Program-made: the position numbers and the translations under genes | Notes under the pieces: model-generated | Told to the model about the DNA's origin: nothing | Databases searched by the model: none | What the model saw: only the letters and a program-made list of their open reading frames with translations | Source of the DNA: Brachionus rotundiformis | Taxonomy: Eukaryota > Rotifera > Eurotatoria > Ploima > Brachionidae | Assembly: GCA_016802295.1 (NCBI GenBank) | Contig: JAESIW010000162.1 | Coordinates: 103,802-167,801, forward strand | Direction: 5' to 3' | Length of the DNA stretch: 64,000 nt | Shown here: positions 22,867-33,529 of the stretch, in pieces | How the letters are laid out: each line of letters begins with the position of its first letter | Numbering within the stretch: the first letter of the stretch is position 1

Positions 22867-23258
22867 TATTTTTGAAAAAAAACAAGTTTAATTTTTTAAA
22901 GAAAATAATAAATATTAAATCATAATAATAGATTTAAAATAAACATAACAAATGAATTATTAAATTTTGATTGAAAAAAATATATAAAATTGAACTAAAG
23001 TTAGATAAGTTAGATTAGAAAGTTAGATAGCGAATTTTATTAAAAAAAGGCATTTTTCAAAGGGTAAAATTATAAATTAAAAAAATAATTCATGTTAAAA
23101 CTTGAATATTTTTGGTAATAGAAAATTTGTCAAAACTTGCTTTAAATTAAGTTTATAGCTAAAAATTGGTATAAATAAGAGAAAATGTTACGGACTTTAA
23201 TAATAATTAATAAGAAATAAAATTACTAGTTAAGGAAAGAATAAAACTAATATAAAAG
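22867..23258. promoter_or_regulatory. Divergent upstream region of EAF and the right VWA copy
   Basis: 392 bp between the EAF ATG (minus strand) and the right VWA ATG (plus strand). The part right of about 23036 belongs to the inverted repeat, so the right and left VWA genes share their proximal 220 bp of upstream sequence. No defined promoter motif was recognised. Confidence 0.4.
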
Positions 23259-24831
23259 ATGAGTGGTATCGACTTTTCAAAGATTGATTTGGCATTTATG
23301 CTTGATACTACGTCGAGTATGGGATCATATATAAACCATGCCAAACAAGTAAAATTAATATAATTTTATTTAATCTGAGATAATTGTATTATGTTTTGTT
23401 AATTTAGAATATTACAAATATTTGTGATGAGATAATAAAATCAGAGAAGTGTTCTCTGAGAGTCGGTTTGGTAAATTATCGAGACCATCCTCCACAAGAT
23501 GTAACATACATAACTGAAGTAAATGAATTTACAGACGATATCTTAAAAGTAAAAACAAAACTAACTAATACGACAGCGTATGGTGGTGGTGATTGTCCAG
23601 AGTCTATGTGTTGTGCATTTAGAGATTGTTTAGAAAAATTGGAGTGGAGAGTTGATGCAGTCAAAGTAGTGATATTGATTGCTGACGCTCCACCACATGG
23701 TTTAGGATGTGTTGGTGATTCGATGCCCGATGGATGTCCTTTGAAAAATGATCCAGTTGAAATAGCGCACAAAATGGCTCAGAAGGGAATTACTTTGTAT
23801 TGTGCTGGTTGTGAACCTGCACTGAATTCATTTAGGCAATTTTTTATTGCATTGTGCTTAATAACCGGTGGTCAATATGTAAATCTTGATGATGCAGCCA
23901 ACTTGTCAAATGTTATTGTTGGCGGCACAAGAGAAGAAATATCAATGGAAAAAATGATTGCTCAAGTGCACAATGATCTGATAAAAGAAGCAACAGAAAA
24001 AGGCTCCAGAATTGACGAAGAGGAGCTAACTAAACGAGTTCATGAAATATTAAATTCAAAAAAATCTCTCGATAGTATAAACAAGCTTAAAACAGACATA
24101 GAAATAACAGACAATACAAAAGAATTGTCTAAAACAAATACTCTTGAAGAAATGAAAAAACTTGCCAAAGACAAACATGTATCTCTAATAAATGATACCT
24201 TCTTGTCGAAAAAATCACACTTCTCAAAACGAGGTTTTACACCTTTTTCAACAACAGCAAAAATAGCTAAAAAACCTTTGATCAAGCCAGTGACAACTCG
24301 AAAGCCAAAACCATCTACAAAAGTAGTAAAGAAGCCATCGAAAAATTCTTTTAAATTTTCTTCACGTGGACTTAGACGATCTAAACGAATTAAAGAAATT
24401 GAAGAGCGAAAAAAGAAATTATCGATGTTGACTGATGTTAATTTAAATAATGAAAAAACAACTAAAAAGAGAAAAACAAGTGAAAAAACTAAAGACTCAG
24501 AGTCAGAGAGTGAAAAAGAAAATAAAAACAAAAAACTTAGAAAAGATTCTTCATCAACTGAATTAGTAACTGAAACAGTTGAAGAAGAGGAAGAATTTAT
24601 TGACATTAATAGAGCAAGACGTCTGGCCAAAAAAGTCATAGCTCGCAATTTTAAATAATTTCTTCTTTTTTCTTTCTTAAATGTAAATTAACTATAATTT
24701 TTTTATTTTATATTTTTTTTTAAATAAAAATAAATAATCATATTAAACTAAAAATAAAATATTTTATTTCAAATCTAAACCACTACATATCTTTACTAGA
24801 CTTGATATCTTTTTACTGATTTTAACTTTAT
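23036..24831 (+). repeat. Right arm of the 1.8-kb inverted duplication
   Basis: Mirror image of 19883-21678 with coordinates summing to 44714. The inner end diverges after CCTTTTTTTAATAAA, although a shorter TCTAACTT similarity continues. The outer end fades at ACTTTAT (24825-24831). Confidence 0.9.
23259..24658 (+). CDS. VWA-domain protein with basic C-terminal tail (right copy)
   Basis: Exons 23259-23348 and 23408-24658, 446 aa, with the same sequence in the opposite orientation to the copy at 20056-21455. MIDAS residues (LDTTSSMGS), the conserved Asp in LIADAPPHG and the basic tail are all unchanged. Both copies have intact start, splice sites, stop and about 220 bp of common upstream DNA, so both could be expressed. 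No difference allows one to be called ancestral. The gene lies next to EAF in divergent orientation and upstream of the second plus-strand sulfotransferase-like gene. Confidence 0.85.
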
Positions 24832-25068
24832 AATAGAACTCTTTTTTATTTGCCACAAAGTAAAATTTAGACAAATTCTTTTTTGAATATTAATTATTAT
24901 TCTAGTTTCTCTTGGTTTTTTGCTGATGCATTAGATATTAATTTTACTCGTCAATGAAATTCTTTTAGTTTTTTTTCATAACAAAAATTTTAGTTTCAAA
25001 AGTAGAATTTAAATTCTGTTACATTAGATTTAGATTTGTTTTGACCGATTGAGTCTCTGATTTATATA
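24659..25068. other. Intergenic DNA with the outer end of the right palindrome arm
   Basis: 410 bp. The first 173 bp belong to the inverted repeat (VWA 3' flank) and the rest is unique AT-rich DNA upstream of the sulfotransferase-like gene. Confidence 0.45.
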
Positions 25069-25959
25069 ATGTTTAGTGTTGAATTTTTGGCCACTTTTAT
25101 TTTTCTGATACAAATTGTCTTTCTCGTTTTTAATACAGAAAAAGAATCTCTGACTATCTATAGACCTCATATCATAAACACCTCAAATCTTGAAGACATC
25201 CTAAATGAACCAATGATTTTTGTAGGTGGCTCGGTTAGTTCTGGAACTTCGCTTGTCAGATCAATAATTGACGTTCATTCTGAATGCAAATGCGGACCGG
25301 AGATCAAGATATCCATGGAATCATTTTCTTTTAGAAATGTATCATTTTTAGCAGACAACGACTCAAATAAATTTCCAAATAAACTTGAAAAAGCTATTGG
25401 TATTTTTGCTTTCTATAATTATCTGATTAACAGTGGTGATGTATTGCGAATTTGTAACAAAGAGCCTGGAAATTATGGACATATAAAATTTTTAAAAAAA
25501 ATTTTTCCAAACTCAAAGTTTATTTTGGTTGTACGAGATGGACGCGAGTCGTCTTATTCTTGGATCAAAAGATCAAAAATGGAAAACACTTTTGTCAATT
25601 TTATGAATCTGCTCAATACTTGGAATAGTAGAAATAGAAAAGCATATTACAATTGTATTGAAACAGGTGATGACTATTGCAAGATAGTTTATTACCACAA
25701 ATTGGTAACTAATCCAGAACAAGAAATCCGTAGCATGGCAACATTTTTGAATCTTACGTGGACTGACAAGTTTTTAAGTCATCAAAAATATTTGGGCAAA
25801 GACATCAAACTTGCCAAGCGTGAGTACTCTTTGTATGGCTTGAAAAAAGAGATAAATGATGATTCATTGAACAACTGGGTTGGTAAAATCAGTGATTACA
25901 ATGAAGAAAAGGTCGCAAACGAAATAGACATGCTTCGAACCTATAGATTTATTGATTAA
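25069..25959 (+). CDS. Tyrosylprotein-sulfotransferase-like Golgi enzyme (paralogue 2)
   Basis: Single exon, 296 aa. An N-terminal anchor (VEFLATFIFLIQIVFLVF) is followed by the sulfotransferase domain: FVGGSVSSGTSLVRSIIDVH, CKCGPEIKISME, CNKEPGNYGH, FILVVRDGRESSYSWIK and NNWVGKISDYNEE. The cofactor loop, the Glu after the CG pair, and the VRDGR motif are all present, so activity is plausible. The domain is closest to the paralogue at 17584. Its last third (25654-25944) is nearly identical at DNA level to that gene, while the first two thirds have many silent and replacement differences. It lies just beyond the right arm of the VWA palindrome. Confidence 0.82.
   Translation: MFSVEFLATFIFLIQIVFLVFNTEKESLTIYRPHIINTSNLEDILNEPMIFVGGSVSSGTSLVRSIIDVHSECKCGPEIKISMESFSFRNVSFLADNDSNKFPNKLEKAIGIFAFYNYLINSGDVLRICNKEPGNYGHIKFLKKIFPNSKFILVVRDGRESSYSWIKRSKMENTFVNFMNLLNTWNSRNRKAYYNCIETGDDYCKIVYYHKLVTNPEQEIRSMATFLNLTWTDKFLSHQKYLGKDIKLAKREYSLYGLKKEINDDSLNNWVGKISDYNEEKVANEIDMLRTYRFID
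25654..25944 (+). repeat. Near-identical tract shared with 18148-18438 (gene conversion)
   Basis: Partner of the tract in paralogue 1; 291 bp with one mismatch seen. The last residues differ (TYRFID versus TYKFIK), showing that identity ends just before the stop codon. Confidence 0.85.
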
Positions 25960-26377
25960 TAATTTTTTTAAATAAATTTTATTATTTTTTTCTAATGATA
26001 TTTTAAATTGAGTTATATTTTGTTTAAATTAATTAAAGATACAAAAATTGCACATTTTTTATTATTTTTCTCAAATTTTGCACAAAAGTATATATAGAAA
26101 AAAAAGTATAAAAAATTTCAAAATTCAAAATTTGATTCTGCTTGTTACTTAATTCATTACATTCATTAAATGTTAATACTTGTTTGTGTGTCAGCAAAAT
26201 TTGAAGCGCTCAAGACCCTTTTAATTTTAGACAAAAATTAAGAGTGAAAAACTTAAGAGAAATTGAAAATTATAAATTTCTATTTTTTGGTTTAAATTGA
26301 CCAAATAAATGGTTGAGAATTAGGAAAATAAAATATCTGAGCATTTTTTTCTATTGCATTTTTAGAACTTAAAAAAA
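25960..26377. other. Intergenic DNA upstream of PSMD2
   Basis: 418 bp, AT-rich. The ATG of PSMD2 is preceded by TTTTTAG at about 26361-26367, which could be the acceptor of a 5'-UTR intron or of a trans-spliced leader. A short stretch near 26195 (AAATTTGAAGCGCTCAAGA) resembles the foldback repeat at 29.7 kb. Confidence 0.4.
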
Positions 26378-29248
26378 ATGGTTACAGAAAAGACAAGTGA
26401 AGCAAAACCGGTGGAGAGCAAAGAGACCGAGAAGAACAAGGCTAAGGTGGTCGAGGAAGAAGAGTTGAGCGACGAGGACCAGCAACTCAAGGACGAGCTA
26501 TTGCTGTGTGTGCAGCGGTTGACAGAAAACGACACCAAACTGTACAAACCAGCGCTGGAAATTCTCCGTACCAAAATAAAAGAGTCGACTAGCTCGATGA
26601 CCAGTGTGCCAAAGCCTCTCAAGTTTTTGCGCAACCAATACGACACACTAAAGGCTGTGTATGAAAAAATCTACGACAAGACCACCAAAGTACTAATTAA
26701 GATTTTTTTTTAAGTTTATTATTTTAATAATTAGATAAGCAAAGAAAAAAAAATTATCTAATTAATCAAAAAATAGGAAAAAATAAACTAATTTATTAGA
26801 AAAATTAAAATTTAAACAAAACAAAAAAAAAAGGAATTTTGTGCTGACATATTGTCCGTGCTTGGAATGACCATTAGTGACAAACGAGAGTGTCTTAAGT
26901 ACAGATATTTGAGCTCAAGGGAAAAAGTTGGCGAATGGGGCCACGAGTATGTGCGCCATTTGACATCTGAGTTGACGGCCGAGTGGAATCAGCCGGAGCA
27001 AAAGCCGTCGGAGACAATTGATGTTGAGGTGAGCATGGAGCCAGAGTTTAAAATAACCAAAGATGATCTGCTCAAGTTAGCCATAGAAATGGTCTCTTTT
27101 TACATGGCACATAATGCCGAGGCGGACGCGTGTGATCTACTCATGGAATTGGAAAAAATTGATTTAATTGTTGACCAAACCGAAAAGGACACGTACCAAC
27201 GTGTTTGTTTGTATTTGCTTAGCTGTGTGCCGTATGTGGCCGAGCCAGAGGACACCCAATTGATTCGAACCGCGTTGAACATTTACCAAAAGTTTGATCA
27301 GAACGTGTTGGCACTCAGATGCGCCGTACAACTAAACGACATGGATTTAATGCAGTCGGTGTTTTATAATTGTGGCGATCCGTTGGTGACCAAACAAATG
27401 GCGTTTCTGTTGGCTAGACAGCAGATCTTTTGGGAAATAGACGATGCGCGTGTACAAGACGCCGACGAGATTAGAGAAATAATGAACAATTCGCGTTTGA
27501 GTCAAAATTTTCTCAATTTGGCACGCGAATTGGACATTATGGAGGCCAAATCGGCCGAGGACATATACAAAACACATTTGGAAACAACACGTTCATACCA
27601 ATCTCAAGTGGACTCGGCACGTCAAAATTTAGCCTCTTCGTTTGTGAACGGCTTTGTGAACGCCGGTTTTGGCAAAGACAAACTAATGAGCGATGACAAA
27701 GAGGCCAATGTTTGGATACACAAGAACAAAGAGCATGGAATAATGAGCACTACGGCCACATTGGGCCTATTGTCCTTGTGGGACGTCGAAAATGGTCTCA
27801 CACAAATAGACAAGTATTTGTACTCGGACGAGGACTATGTCAAAGCTGGCGCATTGCTCGCTTGTGGCATTGTAAACGCCGGAGTGCAAAACGAATGCGA
27901 TCCGGCATTGGCATTGCTATCTGATTATTTGAACCACAAGAATGCCAATATACGCATAGCGTCCGTGCTCGGACTTGGTCTGGCCTATGCTGGCAAGAAT
28001 AGAGAGGATGTTATATCTTTAATAGCCAATGTATTGTCCGATCCGACCACTAATCCCGAAGTGCTCGGCGTAGCGGCTCTATCGCTTGGTCTAATTGGTG
28101 TTGGCAGTGTCAATGACGATATAACCACAGTTCTCATACAAACGTTGCTTGAACGTTGCGAAGAAGAAATCAACCATCCGTTTGGCAAATTTATAGCCTT
28201 GGCAATCGGATTGGTCTATTTGGGCAAGGGTGAACAAGTCGATGCTATACTTGAATCGCTTAAAGCAGTGCCAGAACCACTACAATCGTTTGCCACTATA
28301 CTGGTAGATGTGTGCGGCTATGCTGGCTCTGGTAATGTGCTCAAAGTGCAACAATTGTTAAGCATTTGCAGTGAACACATTGAGGTTGAGCCTGTCAAAG
28401 ATGACAAGGATAAAAAACAAGAGAAAAAAGATGACAAGTCACAGCAGATGAGCTCAAATTTGCATCAAGCCGTGGCTGTGTTAGGCATTTCACTGATATC
28501 AATGAATGAAGAAATTGGTGCCGAAATGGCACTCAGAACATTTGGTCATTTGCTTCATTACGGAGAGCCGGTTATTAAACGAGCTGTTCCGCTTGCTCTT
28601 GGTCTAATAAGCTTGTCAAATCCAAAGTTGAACATATTGGACACTTTGTCCAAATTTTCTCACGATTCGGATCCAGAAGTAGCGCACAATTCCATTTTTG
28701 CCATGGGTCTAGTCGGCGCTGGTACAAACAATGCACGTTTGGCCGCCATGCTAAGACAATTGGCCATGTATCATGCCAAGGATCAGAACAATTTGTTCAT
28801 GGTTCGCTTGGCTCAAGGTCTGACACACATGGGCAAAGGTACCATGACCATATCGCCATATCATAGCCACCGATTTTTGTTGAATCGAGTGGCTGTCGGC
28901 GGTCTTATGGCCGTATTGTTGAGCTTTTTGGACGTAAAGAACATCATATTGGCCAAGTCTCACTATATGCTATTCAATTTGGCGCTTGCCATGCAGCCGA
29001 GAATGTTGATTACATTCGATGAAGAGCTCAAGCCGTTGCCTATTACTGTCCGTGTTGGTCAAGCAGTAGATGTGGTTGGTCAAGCTGGAAAGCCCAAGAC
29101 AATCACCGGTTTTCAGACTCACACTACCCCTGTCCTATTGGCCTATGGCGAGCGTGCTGAACTCGCAACAGACGAATACATTTCGTTGACACCAGTTCTT
29201 GAAGGCTTTGCCATATTGAGAAAAAATCCCGACCACATGGAACACTAA
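26378..29248 (+). CDS. PSMD2: 26S proteasome regulatory subunit PSMD2/Rpn1
   Basis: Largest non-ATPase scaffold of the proteasome base, binding ubiquitin, UBL shuttle factors and USP14. Exons 26378-26689 and 26834-29248 give 908 aa, the same length as human PSMD2. An acidic N-terminal leader with ELSDEDQQLKDEL precedes STSSMTSVPKPLKFLRNQY. Proteasome/cyclosome repeats follow: ARELDIMEAKSAEDIYKTHL, NLASSFVNGFVNAGFGKDKL, YVKAGALLACGIVNAGVQNE, VLKVQQLLSICSEHIE, a Lys/Asp-rich insert (KDDKDKKQEKKDDK), EIGAEMALRTFGHLLHYGEP and NNLFMVRLAQGLTHMGKGT. The C-terminus VGQAVDVVGQAGKPKTITGF...FAILRKNPDH is typical. The intron falls in the conserved DKTTK/EFCADILSVLGMT region. The coding sequence is visibly less AT-rich than its surroundings, fitting a highly expressed gene. 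Confidence 0.97.
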
Positions 29249-29738
29249 ATTTGTGCCAACAACCAGCAAATCAACCAACTTAAATATTTTTTCTTTCTTT
29301 TTTTCGCTTGTCCATATTTGTGTAAGATGCTTAAATTTTTGGTCAAAGACTCAATTCAGAAAATTAAATAGATTTTTTTTAATTTAAAATCGTATTATTG
29401 AAAAATTTGCTAACAATTAATTTTTTTTCTTCTAATTTTAATAAATTAATTTATCCAAATATTTAATCAATTTTTTTTTAAATTAAATTGAGTTTTTCTA
29501 TCTATTTTAACAGCTAAATTAGAACCAAAAGATGAGTTTTTTTTCTTTAGAAAATATTTTATTATCTATATTATGGTAATATTTAAATTTAAATTATTTT
29601 AATTTTTTGCTTTTTAAGTTAATTTAAAATTAAAACAGTTTAGAAACATGAGAAGTTTTTACTTAAAAACAAAGGTAAAAGACAAATTAATAATAAGCCA
29701 GCAAGTATTTGCTTATTAAAATAAAATGGTAAAATTTA

Positions 29739-29971
29739 GCAAAGTAAAATTTTTGATCAAATTTCAGGCGCTCAGTCTTGCTCAAACATTTTTAGATGCG
29801 CAATTAAATTTCATTGCATTTTTAGAAATTACAATCCTTTTTTTCAATAGTTTGAAAATAAAGCTCTGAAATGTTAAAAGAATAAAAAATCAGCGATGAA
29901 ATTTAATTGCGCATCTAAAAATGTTTGAGCAAGATTGAGCGCTTGAAATTTGATCAAAAATTTTACTTTGC
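29739..29971. repeat. Foldback inverted repeat, about 78-bp arms
   Basis: Left arm 29739-29816 and right arm 29894-29971 are inverted copies with few mismatches, sharing GCAAAGTAAAATTTTTGATC, CTTGCTCAAACATTTTTAG and ATGCGCAATTAAATTTCAT. The 77-bp loop has no coding content. A clear target duplication was not identified. It is a MITE-like element or a hairpin-forming repeat, and lacks the GTGAAGTTC ends of the 9-bp-duplication family. Confidence 0.65.
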
Positions 29972-31110
29972 TTAAAATTTAAATTTATAAAATCAAATGA
30001 AAAATAAATTAGTATTTTTTTTCAATCATTTTATTTGATTAGTAACATAGATAAGTATTATTTAAAAATTTTAAATTATAGAACATTTGGCTGGATAATA
30101 AGTTCAAAAATTTTAAAATAAATTAATAATCATGAGTATGTCTTTTACAAAAAACAACTTGCATTAACTAAAAGTTTCGATTAAAGTAACAGAACAGCTT
30201 TTAACGTATTTGCTCAAAGAGAAGAAACTTGCTTGTATTTCAATCAAGAATTATCCTTTATTTGAAAATATTTATTTACAAAAATGTATCTTGCTTAAAA
30301 GAATATTCTATAACTGTTGTAAGATCTCATTTACATGCCTAAAATAGAAGAGAAAATAAGCCAAATTTTTCCGAAAGATTAGTTAAAGTTACTTAGTTAA
30401 ATATTTTCTCAAATTAATGACTTATGATTAGAATAAAAAACGGTGATGGATTGAGAGAATATCTAATCCTACTAGAGTACTAACACTACTAAGCTTTTCT
30501 TTTGACACCTAACTTTGTACTTACATATTAATTATATCAATTTATAACGAATATAATGAATTCTCGAAAAAAAACAAAGTGATTTTTCTCTGTTAAATTT
30601 TAATCCATAACACTCAATTTGTATTATCTGGGTAGTAGCAAATAGACTCAGTACTTAGCACTCAATTTATGAACACCGCTAAAAATTTTAAAGCAAATCG
30701 CGCTTTTAAATCAAGGAGTGTTTAGGACACTCTATTGATTGCTACAGAATCAGAGTCTGATAGAGTTTATTCATAGTTTAAAAAAAAAACATACTAAGAA
30801 AATCAAGAGAGAAAATGATCAATAGAATTGATTTAATAATTTAATAAAGATTGTGATTTAATAAAGAACTGTTTCATTATGTTTATGTAATATAGTTTAA
30901 CAGTGTTCTATAAGCCTAATTGAAGTATATGTTATAAGCCTTTGTTTTATAAATTTCAGGCCTATTGAGGATTTGATATGTCGCGGTCATAACATAAATA
31001 ATAGATAAAAGTTTAAATCATAACTTTATTTGTCAAGGGTATTTTTCTCTAGCCTAATAAATAATAAAGAAAAATCAGAAACACAAAAACCAAAAAGACC
31101 AACAGACCAC

Positions 31111-31228
31111 AGAGATGAACTCTCAAGGTTGTTGCGAAGCAAAGCCTCATACAACCTAAAATAACCAACAAAACAATCTTAAACAGTTTTAAATACTATG
31201 ACTTACTCCCGCAAGAGGTCATAGTATT
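31111..31228. other. Cluster of three hairpins in a locally GC-richer pocket
   Basis: Successive inverted repeats: AGAG...CTCT (31111-31123), AGGTTGT...ACAACCT (31126-31157), and an 11-bp perfect stem AATACTATGAC...GTCATAGTATT (31192-31228). The pocket (about 31080-31235) is less AT-rich than its flanks. It could be a structured noncoding RNA or the end of a decayed mobile element; no family was recognised. Confidence 0.35.
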
Positions 31229-32032
31229 GCACTGTAAGCTATAGACATTTAAATTGACTGGAGTTGGTGTTGTAGTAATTGAGAGAACTAAAACATATAT
31301 GATCAAATGTAAATGACCATGATTAAATGAAATCTTTTTATCTTTAAACTTTTTTTAATTTTGTAATAAAATATATTTTAATAAATTTTTATTAAGTCGA
31401 TTTAATACAAAAAAAAAAGGAGAAAAATTTTTCGGCAAGCTTGCTAAAGCCATTTTTGCTGATGAAGACTGAGTTAAAATGCGAGTCCGCTTAGTAAACG
31501 ACATATTATTTTTATATAATTGCTACATTACACACAATGGCATTATATGTAGACAAAATTATGTACAACATGCTTAAATCTGTTTTGTCTTATAGACTTA
31601 GGCAAATAAGATGATTGATGACTTGGAGGAATTGGCGGACTTTTGAATGGATGAGTTGTTACTATTTGATCATTTAGTTTTGGTTTATCTCGAGTATAGC
31701 CACAAGACATTCTAATCAACAATTCTAATCTTAAGTACAAACATATAGAACTTTGGACAACGGTCAAAGTCCAGCAAACAAAATACACAACAAAAACACA
31801 AACTCAATCATCAAGGTAAAAGATTAAGCATTTTTTAGATTTTTAATTTTATTATTAATGTGAATGTGAACATTTGTGATTTTAATCTTTCTCTCAAAAT
31901 AAACATATTTATATATAAATTATTTTATTTAATAAAAATACAAAAAAAAAAAGAAAAAAAAGAGCATAATTTTGAATTTAAACTTTTGATTGTATTGAAA
32001 AATAAAAAGGTCACTGAAATGAAATTGTTATA

Positions 32033-33529
32033 ATGAACGGTCAAATATCGTCCAACTTTTCCTATTTGAACATAAACAACAGTTGTGTTGAGCCGAGTGA
32101 GGGCCGACTCAGCCGGGAAGCCATGCGCCGCTATCTCAAAGAGCGCAACGATCACACGGTGATTATCTTGAATGCCAAAGTGGCGCAAAAGTCGTACGGA
32201 AACGAGAAGCGGTTCTTTTGTCCGCCGCCGTGCGTTTACTTGACAGGCGACGGATGGAAGAGCAAAAAAAGCCAAATGGTCAACTCAGGCGTGTCCGAGG
32301 AAGGCACACAAATAGCCACACTGATCGGCATTGGCAACTCTGAACGAGAAATGCAACCATTGCTACTTGATTCGAAATTTTTCGGCGCTGCCAAAACTCT
32401 GTTCATTTCGGACTCGGACAAGCGCAAAAATTTCTCACTTTGTCTCAAAATGTTCTACGCCAATTCCAAAGAAATCGGCCTATTCAACAGCAAAAAAATA
32501 AAAGTTATTTCCAAGCCGTCCAAAAAAAAACAATCGATCAAAAACTCGGACTTGTGTATCGCGTCCGGCACCAAAATAGCCCTATTCAATCGTCTCAGAT
32601 CGCAAACAATAAGCACCAGGTACTTGTTTGTTGAGAACGGAAATTTTTTGGCCAGTGGTCAGCAATGGGGCTCGTTTTTGATCTACTTGTTGGACGAGAA
32701 CGCGCCCGAGTCCGAGGATTTTAATGTACGCGACGGTTTCATACACTACGGCTCGACAATAAAGCTCGTATGCTCCATAACAGGCATGGCATTGCCTCGT
32801 TTGGTTATTAGAAAAGTGGACAAGTCACAAGTGATAATGGACGCCGATGACCCCGTGTCCCAATTGCACAAATGCTGCTTCTACATCAAGGACTCGACTC
32901 GCATGTATTTGTGTTTGTCACAAGAGAAGATAATTCAGTTTCAGTCGACAGTGTGTGTCAAAGAGGCCAATAGGGAGTTGATCAATGACGGAGCGTGTTG
33001 GACAATAATCAGCTCGGACAAGGCCGAGTACTCGTGGTGCGAGGCCATGGGTCCTGTCGAAGAGCCAATATCGCCAGTGCCAGTAGTCAATTATTTGAGA
33101 GTATGTCTTTTTTTTTTCCTTTTTTTAACATGTTTACACGCTCTGGTAAAATTGGTTGTGTTTGTTTATTTTTAGCTCAATGGCAATACGGAGATAGCAA
33201 TGCTTGAGTTGGTTGGCGAGAGCTTTACGCCCAATTTGAGAGTGTGGTTTGGTGACATGGAGGCCGAGACGGCGTACAGATGCTCGACTAGCCTGGTGTG
33301 CACAGTTCCTGATGTGTCCTTGTTCAAGAGCAACAACTCAATGTTTAGTAATGTGCCAGGCCCAAGTGCCAACACGGGCTCCTCTTGTTCGATTTATAAC
33401 AAGACCATATTTCAGCCCACCCAGGTCCCGGTAAATTTGGTCCGACATGATGGCGTAATTTACAACACTGGTCTCAGTTTTACATACACACCAGAGCCAC
33501 CAAGTACTGAAAACTTGTCGGCCAATTAA
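32033..33529 (+). CDS. RBPJ: CSL transcription factor RBPJ / Suppressor of Hairless
   Basis: Nuclear DNA-binding effector of Notch signalling; binds TGGGAA-type sites and switches between corepressor and NICD/Mastermind complexes. Exons 32033-33100 and 33176-33529 give 473 aa. N-terminal Rel-like part: NDHTVIILNAKVAQKSYGNE, KRFFCPPPCVYLTGDGWK, GIGNSEREMQ, KTLFISDSDKRK. The beta-trefoil contains KVISKPSKKKQSIKNSDLCI, ASGTKIALFNRLRSQTISTR, HYGSTIKLVCSITGMALPR and DADDPVSQLHKC. The C-terminal Rel-like part is LELVGESFTPNLRVWFGDME...VNLVRHDGVIYNTGLSFTYT. DNA-contact residues such as R in NRLRSQ and the KPSKKKQS loop are present. Between VPDVS and QVPVNL there are about 20 more residues than in vertebrates, replacing their WRWV-containing loop. 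A short upstream ORF overlaps the start codon (32019-32033). Confidence 0.96.

Larger units (their letters stand above)
29249..32032. other. Large intergenic region between PSMD2 and RBPJ
   Basis: 2.8 kb without a supportable gene. It holds a foldback repeat (29739-29971) and a pocket of hairpins (31111-31228), listed separately. The rest is AT-rich with no family resemblance on either strand. Confidence 0.5.

Noticed and set aside
31543..31788. 81-codon open frame in the PSMD2-RBPJ gap
   Set aside because: No recognisable motif, no splice partners, and its length is expected by chance.
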